From: an uncultured Hungatella sp.
GTDB taxonomy: Bacteria > Bacillota > Clostridia > Lachnospirales > Lachnospiraceae
Direction of reading: 5' to 3'
DNA: 23,242 nt
Assembly: GCA_910577935.1 (NCBI GenBank)
Contig: CAJTOT010000047.1
Coordinates: forward strand, 1-23,242
In this document: positions 1-6,625 of the stretch, piece after piece
Numbering within the stretch: the first letter of the stretch is position 1
How the letters are laid out: each line of letters starts with the position of its first letter
Position numbers and translations under genes: made by a program
Notes under the pieces: generated by a model
Database searches by the model: none
Told to the model about the DNA's origin: nothing
The model's input: the letters and a program-made list of their open reading frames with translations, nothing else

Positions 1-2
1 AA

Positions 3-206
3 AAAAGATATTCAGATATTCCGGTCTGGCGCAGGTATACGCTGACCATTGAAGAAGCAGCCGGATATTATCATATCGGGGAAGGAAAGCTGCGAATGCT
101 CATTGACACACATCCCAATGAAGATTTCTATGTGATGAATGGAAACAGGGTTCTGATTAAGCGTGAGAAATTTGAACGGTATCTGGATCACGCAACTGCT
201 ATATAA
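3..206 (+). CDS. xis: Excisionase (Xis), Tn916 family, 5' end cut by window
   Basis: The readable 67 codons run from the window edge to TAA at 204-206. They contain the stretch IPVWRRYTLTIEEAAGYYHI followed by GEGKLRMLI and MNGNRVLIKREKFERYL. This is the pattern of the small Tn916-type excisionases: a winged-helix DNA-binding protein that bends the element ends and steers the integrase toward excision. Full-length relatives are about 67 residues, so only the first one or few codons should be missing to the left. It sits 121 bp upstream of the integrase, as in Tn916. It is too short and truncated to appear as a complete frame, but homology is clear by eye. Confidence 0.85.
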   Translation, partial: KRYSDIPVWRRYTLTIEEAAGYYHIGEGKLRMLIDTHPNEDFYVMNGNRVLIKREKFERYLDHATAI

Positions 207-262
207 GAATATCTGAAAAAGAGAACAGCAGATTGCCTGTATCCCATGATAAAGCTGTACGG

Positions 263-304
263 AGAGTCAAATTTGTGATATGATAATTTTGCAAGTCTGA
301 CTCT
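263..304 (+). promoter_or_regulatory. Inverted repeat around a -10-like box between xis and int
   Basis: AGAGTCAAATTTG (263-275) faces CAAGTCTGACTCT (292-304). Eleven of 13 positions are complementary, including a perfect outer 7 bp. The 16-nt centre contains TGATATGAT (276-284), which reads as an extended -10. The downstream arm is followed by ACTTTTTTG and then the integrase ribosome site. It could be an operator over an int promoter, a weak terminator/attenuator between xis and int, or an Int/Xis binding site; the sequence does not decide. No good -35 box is visible 17 bp upstream. Confidence 0.4.
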
Positions 305-327
305 ACTTTTTTGAAAGGAGAGGTTCG

Positions 328-1527
328 ATGAGTGAGAAAAGAAGAGATAACCGTAATCGTATTTTGCGTGAGGGCGAGTATCAGCGCTCAGATGGGAGGT
401 ATCGGTTCCGTTATATTGACGAGGACGGAAAAGAGAAAAATGTTTACAGTTGGCGTTTGGATAAGAATGACCCAATGCCGAAAGGTAAGAAGCGGGAACT
501 TTCATTACGAGAGAAAGAAAAACAGATTGAAGCGGATTTATTTGACCATATCGTAACCAATGGCGGCAATTACACGGTACTGGAGCTGGTGGAGAAGTAT
601 GTGTCCCTGAAAACAGGAGTCCGCCACAACACAGTTGCCGGATATAAAACAGTCATCAATGTCTTGAAAAAAGAAGCATTTGGCAGGCAGCGTATTGATA
701 AGGTACGTTTGTCAGACGCAAAGGCGTGGCTCATTAAGCTTCAGCAGGTGGATGGCAGAGGATATAGTTCCATTCATTCTATCCGTGGTGTTCTCAGACC
801 CGCATTTCAGATGGCTGTAGATGACGACCTGATTCGTAAAAATCCATTTGGGTTTGAACTGGCATCGGTGATTGTCAATGATTCTGTTACCAGAGAAGCG
901 ATTACCCGGAAACAGGAAAGGGATTTACTTAAGTTTATTCAGGAAGATACTCATTTCAGTAAATACTATGACGCAATCTACATCCTCTTTCATACGGGAC
1001 TCCGTATTTCGGAGTTTTGCGGATTGACAATACCTGATATTGAGTTTGGAGAAATGCGTATTAAGGTAGACCATCAGCTACAGCGTACATCACAGATGGA
1101 ATATGTGATTCAGGAGCCAAAAACGGAAAATGGTGTTCGCTATGTTCCTATGACAGAAGAAGTAGCAGCTTGTTTTCACAGAATGATTGCCAATCGGGAA
1201 ATACCAAAAGTTGAGCCTATGGTAGATGGTTATATCCGTTTCTTGTGTCTGGATAAGAATGATATGCCAAAGGTTGCCCTTCACTGGGAGAAATATCTGG
1301 AACATATCATTGAAAAGTACAACAAGATTTATCGTATTCAAATGCCAAAAGTAACCCCTCATGTATGCAGGCACACCTTTTGCTCTAATATGGCGAAGTC
1401 GGGAATGAACCCTAAGACTTTACAGTACATCATGGGTCATGCAGACATCAGTGTAACCTTGAATACTTACACCCATGTAAACTTTGATGACGCGAAAGAA
1501 GAACTGCACCGGGTAGTGAATTCTTAG
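328..1527 (+). CDS. int: Tyrosine recombinase integrase, Tn916/Tn1549 family
   Basis: This 399-residue protein catalyses excision and integration of the element by DNA strand exchange through a 3'-phosphotyrosine. The N-terminus MSEKRRDNRNRILREGEYQR matches the Tn916-type arm-binding domain (about 1-75). A core-binding domain follows (about 80-170), then the catalytic domain. The catalytic set can be read: R226 in HTGLRISEF, K265, H345 and R348 in TPHVCRHTF, H371 in GHADIS, and the nucleophile Y381 in NTYTHV. Length agrees with the roughly 400 residues of Tn916 Int. The start is supported by AAAGGAGAGG ending 5 nt before ATG. Nothing suggests inactivation, so the element may still be mobile. 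Confidence 0.95.
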   Translation: MSEKRRDNRNRILREGEYQRSDGRYRFRYIDEDGKEKNVYSWRLDKNDPMPKGKKRELSLREKEKQIEADLFDHIVTNGGNYTVLELVEKYVSLKTGVRHNTVAGYKTVINVLKKEAFGRQRIDKVRLSDAKAWLIKLQQVDGRGYSSIHSIRGVLRPAFQMAVDDDLIRKNPFGFELASVIVNDSVTREAITRKQERDLLKFIQEDTHFSKYYDAIYILFHTGLRISEFCGLTIPDIEFGEMRIKVDHQLQRTSQMEYVIQEPKTENGVRYVPMTEEVAACFHRMIANREIPKVEPMVDGYIRFLCLDKNDMPKVALHWEKYLEHIIEKYNKIYRIQMPKVTPHVCRHTFCSNMAKSGMNPKTLQYIMGHADISVTLNTYTHVNFDDAKEELHRVVNS

Positions 1528-1535
1528 AAACCCCA

Positions 1536-1686
1536 TTGGTAAAGCTGCTTACTTTACCAACGAATTTACCAATTTTACAGGGACAAATATGAGAAAGTAT
1601 GAAACGATTTGAGAAAATACTCTGGAAACACTGAACGTAGGAACAGTCGAAAAAACCTGTAAAATCAAGCATTTGAGAAGAAATAC
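1536..1686. repeat. Repeat cluster at the element end (possible integrase arm sites)
   Basis: Just after the integrase stop, TTGGTAAAG (1536-1544) and CTTTACCAA (1552-1560) form a perfect 9-bp inverted repeat with a 7-nt loop. TTTACCAA recurs at 1565-1572. Further on, ATTTGAGAAAATAC (1606-1619) recurs as ATTTGAGAAGAAATAC (1671-1686), with a weaker relative ATGAGAAAGTATG at 1589-1601. The first hairpin lacks a following T run, so it is a poor terminator. Tn916-family Int has an N-terminal domain that binds short direct repeats near the element ends; these repeats are candidates for that role by position only. Confidence 0.45.
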
Positions 1687-1711
1687 AGAACATTTAAGGA
1701 GTTATGGAAAA

Positions 1712-2188
1712 ATGATAAAAATACTTTTTATTTGCCACGGCAACATCTGCCGCAGCCCCATGGCAGAGTACGTTTTAAGGGATATGGCGCAGAAGCAGGC
1801 CATTACGCTTCCCGGCGGGATTCGCCTGCCGGAGTTACACATCGCCTCCGCCGCCACCAGCACGGAGGAGATCGGCAACCCGGTTCACCGGGGAACCAGG
1901 GATATTCTGCGGCGGCACGGCATCGACACGTCGGGAAAGCGGGCGAGGCAGATGACGTGGAGGGATTATGAGGAGTACGATTATCTCATCGGGATGGACA
2001 AGGCCAATGTCCTCAACATGGCGCGCATCGCCGGAGGGGACCCAGAGGAAAAGATATACCTTCTCCTGCACTTCGCAGGCGAGGAAACGAACATCGCGGA
2101 CCCCTGGTACACCGGGGATTTTGAGACTACCTACAGAGATGTGGTCAGGGGCTGCGAGGGATTTTTAAAATTTCTCGCCCGGAAATAG
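1712..2188 (+). CDS. Low-molecular-weight protein tyrosine phosphatase
   Basis: This 158-residue cytosolic phosphatase would remove phosphate from phosphotyrosine by a cysteinyl-phosphate mechanism. The N-terminal loop is C8-HGNIC-R14-S (CX5R), and the general acid is D130 in ADPWYTGDF; both match the family, as does the length. The frame is open upstream to 1673, but those 13 codons read into element sequence. ATG 1712 is the family-typical start (MIKILFICHGN), with AAGGAG at 1696-1701. The gene begins exactly where the mobile element ends, so its ribosome site and any promoter are now probably supplied by the element. A 19-bp gap to the ABC ATPase gene suggests co-transcription. Confidence 0.9.
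   Translation: MIKILFICHGNICRSPMAEYVLRDMAQKQAITLPGGIRLPELHIASAATSTEEIGNPVHRGTRDILRRHGIDTSGKRARQMTWRDYEEYDYLIGMDKANVLNMARIAGGDPEEKIYLLLHFAGEETNIADPWYTGDFETTYRDVVRGCEGFLKFLARK
1715..1731. other. AT-rich palindrome at the element/chromosome junction, candidate insertion target
   Basis: ATAAAAA (1715-1721) and TTTTTAT (1725-1731) are perfect inverted arms around TAC. They encode the first residues (IKILFI) of the phosphatase. Tn916-type integrases favour A-run/T-run sites of this general form. The site lies where AT-rich element sequence gives way to GC-rich host sequence. The exact crossover cannot be placed without the left junction or an empty site. Confidence 0.4.
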
Positions 2189-2207
2189 ATCAGGAAGGAG
2201 GCGCGCC

Positions 2208-2975
2208 ATGGGGGAGATTATTTTAGAGACCCGCAAGCTGACGAAGATCTACAATCTGGAACGGGAAAATGAGTTCGAGGCGCTCCACGGCATCGATTTT
2301 AAAGTGGAGGCAGGAGAGTTTATCTGTGTCATGGGACCCAGCGGGAGCGGGAAAACTACCTTTATCAACAATATTTCCACGGTGGATTTTCCCACCAAAG
2401 GCAAGGTGTTTATCGACGGCGTGGAGATACACACCATGTCAGCCAACGAGATGGGCAGGTTTCGAAGCCGGAACCTGGGGTTTGTGTTTCAGGAGTTCAA
2501 TCTGCTGGACACCCACACCATGTATGAGAATATTGCCATGCCCCTGGCCCTTGCAAAGACCAAGAAGGAGGAGATCGGCAGGAGAGTTGAGGAGATGGCA
2601 AGGCAGATGAGCATTGAAGGGATACTGCGGAAATATCCGGGGGAATGCTCCGGCGGGCAGCGGCAGCGGGGGGCCATATGCAGGGCCTTGATCATGAAGC
2701 CGAAGATTATCATCGCCGATGAACCCACAGGCAACTTGGACCGGGCCAATTCCAACGAATTTCTGGCCATCATCGGCAGGCTTAACAGGGAGCAGGGAGT
2801 TACCGTCATCATGGTGACTCACGATCCCCTGATCGCTTCCTACTCTTCCCGGCTGGTTTACATAAAGGACGGGCTCATCGAGAGAAACATGGAGCGGGGC
2901 CGGATGAGCCAGAAAGAGTATTTTGACAAAATCACTGAGATAAATGCCAGTGAATCGAGAGGATTTTTACAATGA
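2208..2975 (+). CDS. ABC transporter ATPase, MacB/BceA type
   Basis: This 255-residue nucleotide-binding subunit would energise the FtsX-like permease encoded next. Walker A is GPSGSGKTT (43-51). The Q-loop is FQEFNLLD (Q95), the signature CSGGQRQR (147-154), Walker B IIIADEPTGNLD (D171, E172), and the H-loop H205. The EPTGNLD form and the sequence between motifs fit the MacB/LolD/BceA group, which in Bacillota often handles antimicrobial peptides or lipids. A GGAAGGAGG ribosome site lies just upstream. The stop overlaps the permease start by 4 bp (ATGA). No two-component system, the usual partner of Bce transporters, is visible here. The substrate is unknown. Confidence 0.92.
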   Translation: MGEIILETRKLTKIYNLERENEFEALHGIDFKVEAGEFICVMGPSGSGKTTFINNISTVDFPTKGKVFIDGVEIHTMSANEMGRFRSRNLGFVFQEFNLLDTHTMYENIAMPLALAKTKKEEIGRRVEEMARQMSIEGILRKYPGECSGGQRQRGAICRALIMKPKIIIADEPTGNLDRANSNEFLAIIGRLNREQGVTVIMVTHDPLIASYSSRLVYIKDGLIERNMERGRMSQKEYFDKITEINASESRGFLQ

Positions 2976-4222
2976 TAAAGGATGCGGCGCGTTCCCTGAG
3001 AAAGGATCTGGACAGAGCGGTGTTTTACTGGATCGTGTTTATACTGTCCTCCATGTTCATGTTTACATTTTTTCATCTGGCATTGTCGGAGGCTGTGGGG
3101 GTCACGTTTATTTACAGCAACAATGACCTGCCTACCTACCTGACAGTGTTTGATGTCCTGATCTGCATGGTTGTGATTTTTCTGGCCAATGATTTTTATG
3201 TGAAGAAGAAGTCGAAGGAGCTGGCGGTTATCCTGATCTGCGGGGGCACCTACCTGCAGCTGGTGGAATTTCTGCTGATTCAGACGGGGATTCTGATGGT
3301 CTTTTCTATTCCGGTGGGAATCGGGCTGGGCTGGGCCTGTTTTCCTCTGTTGAGCCTTCTCATAAAGACTATGTCCGGCTGCGAGATAGAGATCGGGTTT
3401 GGGATGCAGTCGGTGGCTCTCACAGCCAGCGTCATTATTCTGGAGGTGTTCTGGTGTACCATGCTGAATCTGGGGTATGCTTACAGAAACAGCATCTGTT
3501 CTCTTCTCAGGGGGGAGGAAAAGATAAAGCTCCGCGTCCCTAAGGTGTTGAACGCAAAAGGCATTCGGTTCATATATCTGGCTCTCTATTTTGGCTGCGC
3601 GTGTCTGCTGTACACCTGCAAAAAATCGCCTGAGCGCATGCTGTTTCTGGGATTTGCGGGGACGGCGGGACTGTGGGGCAGCATTCACAAGGTTGTGTTT
3701 CCATGGCTGGAAAAGGGAGTTATGGAAAAATGGGGGGATGACGGGGAGAAGCTGGTGTATATGGGGCTGTTCCGGGCGGATTTGAAAATGGCGCGGCTGT
3801 ACATCGCCTTGTTTATCGCTTCCGCCAATATTCTGTGCGCCATGATGGCGGGGACCGTTGAAGCCTCGGCGGAATTTGTGCTTTGTCTGATCTCCTTCGC
3901 GGTTATCATCCCTCTTCTGGCGCTGTCCTTGATGTTCCGCTTTGCCACGGAGGCGGCGGGGCGCAGAACGAAATTTCTCACTCTCCGGAAAATCGGCTAT
4001 GTGGAGAGCCGGCTAAAAAGGATTCGGGACAAAGAGCTGTTGTGCCTGTATGGATTTGTCACGGCGGCGGCGATGATTTATATTTTTGGCATTGTGGTGG
4101 TTTTAAGTGCGGGCAGGCTGATTCCGGCAGAAGTCGGCGCCGGGATTCTGCTGATTTTTACAGGTTCGCTGGGAGCATGCGGGCTGGTCAACCGGAGACA
4201 GTATGAGAGGAGCGCAAGATGA
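2972..4222 (+). CDS. Miniature FtsX-like ABC permease
   Basis: This 416-residue membrane protein is mostly hydrophobic, with segments at about 17-40, 57-78, 95-130, 147-170, 198-215, 224-236, 274-295, 303-325, 357-380 and 386-405. SKELAVILICGGT (81-93) resembles the cytoplasmic coupling stretch of FtsX-fold permeases. A second, weaker copy (FLTLRKIGYVESRLKRI) follows at 335-351, so the protein looks like two FtsX halves. BceB-type permeases are usually about 620-670 residues because of a large extracellular domain; that domain is absent here. It is translationally coupled to the ATPase before it and overlaps the oxidoreductase after it by 4 bp. The function is probably export or mechanotransmission; the substrate is unknown. 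Confidence 0.8.
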   Translation: MIKDAARSLRKDLDRAVFYWIVFILSSMFMFTFFHLALSEAVGVTFIYSNNDLPTYLTVFDVLICMVVIFLANDFYVKKKSKELAVILICGGTYLQLVEFLLIQTGILMVFSIPVGIGLGWACFPLLSLLIKTMSGCEIEIGFGMQSVALTASVIILEVFWCTMLNLGYAYRNSICSLLRGEEKIKLRVPKVLNAKGIRFIYLALYFGCACLLYTCKKSPERMLFLGFAGTAGLWGSIHKVVFPWLEKGVMEKWGDDGEKLVYMGLFRADLKMARLYIALFIASANILCAMMAGTVEASAEFVLCLISFAVIIPLLALSLMFRFATEAAGRRTKFLTLRKIGYVESRLKRIRDKELLCLYGFVTAAAMIYIFGIVVVLSAGRLIPAEVGAGILLIFTGSLGACGLVNRRQYERSAR

Positions 4223-5292
4223 GCATGAAAAAGAAGCCGTTGTCGTTTGTGGTTGTGGGATCTGGCTGGAGAGCTATGTTTTACGCCAGGATAGCCAGGC
4301 GGAATCCGGAGTATTTCCGGTTGGAATATATGCTGTGCCGCAGTCAGGAGAAGGCAGAGAGACTCAGGAGGGAGCTGGGAATCCCCACTGCCGTGTCCGA
4401 AGGGCAGTGTGAGGAGGCGGGGCCGGATTTTGTGGTGGTGGCGGTGAGCAAGGACGGAATTTATCAAGTCACCAGGGAGTGGGCCGTGAAGGGCTTCCCG
4501 GTGCTGTGCGAGACGCCGGCGGGGATGAGCGAGGAGGAATTGCGGAAGCTCTGGGAGCTGAAAAAGGGCGGCGCCAGGATTCAGGTGGCGGAGCAGTATC
4601 ACAGATATCCCATTCTCATGGCGGGACTTGACGCCGTCTGCCGGGGAGCGGTGGGAGACCCTTATGCCGTCAGGCTTTCGGCGGCTCATGACTACCACGG
4701 AGCCAGTCTCATCCGGCGGATGCTGAGGATTGCCCCGGAGCCGGTTGAGATGCGGGGAAAGCGGTATGTATTTCCGGTGCGGGAGACGGATTCCCGGTAT
4801 GGCGCCGTGAGGGACGGGAGCGTGAAGGAGAGGGAGCGGGCCTGCGTCACCATGGAATTCGCCTCGGGGAAAATGGCGTATTATGATTTTTCGGGAGTTC
4901 AGTATCATTCTTTTATCCGCAGCCGGCATGTGAACGTGCAGGGGCAGGATGGAGAGTGGAACGACACGATTCTCCGCTATGTGGGAGAGGGGGCTGCGCC
5001 GGTGGAGGAGAAGCTGCTGTACAGGCTTCCCGGAGAGTACGGGTCCCTGGAGACCGGGGAACTGGCGGAGAGGGCAAGGCTGTGGAGCCCGGTCCTGGAG
5101 CTTGACAGCGCCCAGGATGAGTATGCGATCGCTTCGATGCTCCTCGACATGGGAGATTATCTGGAGTCGGGAAGAGAAGTGTATCCCCTGGCGGAGGCGC
5201 TGGAGGATGCGTATATGTGGCTGTTGATGGAACAGGCGATGAAGGCTCCGGGAACAGTAGTCCGGTCGGAGGCGATGCCGTGGAGGTCATGA
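4219..5292 (+). CDS. Gfo/Idh/MocA-family oxidoreductase with altered catalytic motif
   Basis: This 357-residue protein has an N-terminal Rossmann fold. FVVVGSGWRA (10-19) is the dinucleotide loop, FVVVAVSKDG (71-80) is a core strand and loop, and LCETPAG (96-102) occupies the family's usual EKP position. A C-terminal substrate domain follows (about 120-330). Family members oxidise or reduce sugars and cyclitols with NAD(P). Here the lysine of the EKP motif is threonine (T99), so classic dehydrogenase chemistry may be changed or lost. A 4-bp overlap with the permease gene places it firmly in the ABC operon, an unusual partner for a Bce-like transporter. An alternative reading is a non-enzymatic NAD-binding sensor. 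Confidence 0.85.
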   Translation: MSMKKKPLSFVVVGSGWRAMFYARIARRNPEYFRLEYMLCRSQEKAERLRRELGIPTAVSEGQCEEAGPDFVVVAVSKDGIYQVTREWAVKGFPVLCETPAGMSEEELRKLWELKKGGARIQVAEQYHRYPILMAGLDAVCRGAVGDPYAVRLSAAHDYHGASLIRRMLRIAPEPVEMRGKRYVFPVRETDSRYGAVRDGSVKERERACVTMEFASGKMAYYDFSGVQYHSFIRSRHVNVQGQDGEWNDTILRYVGEGAAPVEEKLLYRLPGEYGSLETGELAERARLWSPVLELDSAQDEYAIASMLLDMGDYLESGREVYPLAEALEDAYMWLLMEQAMKAPGTVVRSEAMPWRS

Positions 5293-5341
5293 GCCGGGCG
5301 GCAGCCCTGCTTCCGGTGAAGACTGCGCTCAGGGGCAGCCA

Positions 5342-5354
5342 TGCCTCTGAGGCA
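5342..5354. promoter_or_regulatory. Perfect T-N11-A palindrome upstream of lysR
   Basis: TGCCTCTGAGGCA is a perfect 13-bp dyad with the T-N11-A form of LysR-type operators, centred 36 bp before the lysR start. A looser TGC...GCA dyad lies immediately upstream at 5324-5337. Autoregulation is common in this family, so this is a candidate autoregulatory site. A 13-bp palindrome in GC-rich DNA can also arise by chance. Confidence 0.35.
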
Positions 5355-5383
5355 GATATTACCCGACAGAAAGGATGCAGGAT

Positions 5384-6235
5384 ATGGAATTGTACCAGCT
5401 GAAATATTTTTTGTACGCGTCAAAATACGAGAACATCTCCAAGGCAGCGCAGGAGCTGAGGGTGGCGCAGCCGTCCATAAGCAAGGCAATCCGGGCTTTG
5501 GAGAAAGAACTGCAGGTGGAGCTGTTTGAGCGAAACGGAAAGCGGATCGAGCTGACATACGCCGGCCGTGTGCTCAGGGAGAATATATCTCCGGTTATCT
5601 GGAGGCTGGATGAGCTGCCGGACGAGCTTCGGAGATTGGGCAGAGAGGTGGATGTTATCAAGCTGAATGCGCTGTCCGCGGTGCCTCTTCTGGCGGATAT
5701 CATCAAACAGTTTAAAGAGGAGGAGCCGAACGTAACGTTTATCGTTACGGACCAGAGGGAGAAGACGGACTGGGATATCTGCATCTGTAGCGCCGACCCA
5801 GACCAGACATATACTTACGGAAAAGAACTTTTGAAGGAAAGGGTGTTTGTGGGAACCTCCGCCCGGTCCTGGCTCAGTCAGAAAAGCACCGTGTCGTTGG
5901 GAGAGCTGAGGAAGGAGGAATTTATCCTGCTCCCCAAGGGAGCGGTGCTGCGGAAGCTGGCGGATACCCGGTTCAGGGAGTATCACTTTGTCCCCAAGGT
6001 GGTTATCGAATGTGATTCCACCCTGCTGGCGTGGCAGCTGGTCAGCAGCGGCGTGGGGATTACCCTGTGGCCGGAATACTCCTGGGGACAGGTGAAGGAC
6101 GTGAACCTGGTGGAGCTTCAGGAAGCGGGATTTTTCCGGTCCATTTTCCTGCTCCATCAGAGATTCGGCGAGATGTCGCCCATGGCGTGGAGGTTCGCGG
6201 AATACGTTGTGGAGTACATGAGAGCCTTGGAATAA
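5384..6235 (+). CDS. LysR-family transcriptional regulator
   Basis: This 283-residue regulator begins MELYQLKYFLYASKYENISK and continues AAQELRVAQPSISKAIRALE, the winged helix-turn-helix (about 2-60) typical of LysR proteins. A linker helix follows, then a periplasmic-binding-protein-like effector domain (about 90-283). The chosen ATG 5384 has AAGGA at 5371-5375 with an 8-nt spacer. An in-frame ATG at 5375 would add three residues but has no spacer from that site. It is encoded on the same strand as the genes on both sides, 91 bp after the oxidoreductase. A LysR-type operator and promoter lie just downstream, so the serine hydrolase/peptide-uptake block is its likely target. The effector is unknown. 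Confidence 0.92.
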   Translation: MELYQLKYFLYASKYENISKAAQELRVAQPSISKAIRALEKELQVELFERNGKRIELTYAGRVLRENISPVIWRLDELPDELRRLGREVDVIKLNALSAVPLLADIIKQFKEEEPNVTFIVTDQREKTDWDICICSADPDQTYTYGKELLKERVFVGTSARSWLSQKSTVSLGELRKEEFILLPKGAVLRKLADTRFREYHFVPKVVIECDSTLLAWQLVSSGVGITLWPEYSWGQVKDVNLVELQEAGFFRSIFLLHQRFGEMSPMAWRFAEYVVEYMRALE

Positions 6236-6238
6236 ATA

Positions 6239-6267
6239 GTCGTTTATTCTCAAAAAGAATATACGAC
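6239..6267. promoter_or_regulatory. Candidate LysR operator upstream of the 6283 promoter
   Basis: Arms 6239-6250 (GTCGTTTATTCT) and 6256-6267 (AGAATATACGAC) pair at 11 of 12 positions around CAAAA. The core TTCTCAAAAAGAA (6247-6259) has the T-N11-A form. The centre at 6253 lies about 65 bp before the start site expected from the promoter at 6283-6311, the usual place for an activator-bound LysR recognition site. There is no T run, so a terminator for lysR is less likely. Confidence 0.5.
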
Positions 6268-6282
6268 ATGCGAATGTTGTAT

Positions 6283-6311
6283 TGGACAGGAGGATAAGCA
6301 TTTTTTATAAT
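6283..6311 (+). promoter_or_regulatory. Sigma-A-type promoter
   Basis: TGGACA (6283-6288) and a perfect TATAAT (6306-6311) are separated by 17 bp. Transcription would start near 6318, just before the long hairpin at 6323, giving a leader of about 308 nt before the serine hydrolase gene. This is the best promoter match in the first 16 kb. Confidence 0.6.
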
Positions 6312-6322
6312 ATAAAAAACAT

Positions 6323-6413
6323 AAAAGCTTCTATTTGGAAATGGAGTTGGAATAAAGAGCACAAAGACGCGCTCCGCAGGTGAACTATGTTCCATGGTCA
6401 AATAGAGGCTTTT
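6323..6413 (+). ncRNA. Long leader hairpin or small structured RNA, class unknown
   Basis: AAAAGCTTCTATTTG (6323-6337) can pair with CAAATAGAGGCTTTT (6399-6413) over 15 bp, with one G-U pair in RNA. After a 3x3 internal loop, ATGGA (6341-6345) pairs with TCCAT (6391-6395). The apical region of 45 nt (6346-6390) is otherwise unassigned. The right arm runs into TTTTGTTAT. It begins about 5 nt after the predicted transcription start. I do not recognise a known riboswitch. It could be an attenuator, a stabilising leader or a separate small RNA of about 100 nt. Confidence 0.45.
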
Positions 6414-6625
6414 GTTATAGTGTCATGGCTGTCAGGCCGCTAACCACTGTCTGCTGCGTTTTCTTGTCTGTGTAACCGATAATTCCCCGGAGAGAGGGCA
6501 AGCTTAAGAGCAGCTCGGTGGATTTCTTTATTCTCGCGCTGTTCGCCTGTGGCGTACAGCTGCACACGGTAAAACTACACTTATAAAAGTCTTATAAAAG
6601 CCACAAATGACAGAGGTGATGAATC
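6414..6625 (+). promoter_or_regulatory. Remaining leader before the serine hydrolase gene
   Basis: I see no coding frame with a ribosome site in this stretch. CTTATAAAAG is repeated in tandem with an 11-bp period (6580-6589 and 6591-6600). A weak alternative promoter can be drawn as TGCACA (6561-6566) and TATAAA (6582-6587), but the spacing is only 15 bp. AGAGGTG at 6612-6618 is the ribosome site for the gene starting at 6626. Confidence 0.3.

Larger units (their letters stand above)
1..1711 (+). mobile_element. Right end of a Tn916/Tn1549-type integrative element
   Basis: An excisionase gene end, then a tyrosine integrase, then about 180 bp of non-coding AT-rich sequence is the layout of the int end of Tn916-family conjugative elements. 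Base composition supports this: this stretch is clearly more AT-rich than the genes from about 1735 on. The left part of the element lies outside the window, so cargo and conjugation genes cannot be judged. The exact right boundary is not proven. I place it near 1700-1731 because composition changes there and because the neighbouring phosphatase gene is abutted directly at its start codon. Confidence 0.8.

Noticed and set aside
1673..1711. Upstream extension of the phosphatase frame by 13 codons
   Set aside because: Those codons lie in element sequence, no family member has such an extension, and the ribosome site AAGGAG at 1696 serves ATG 1712.
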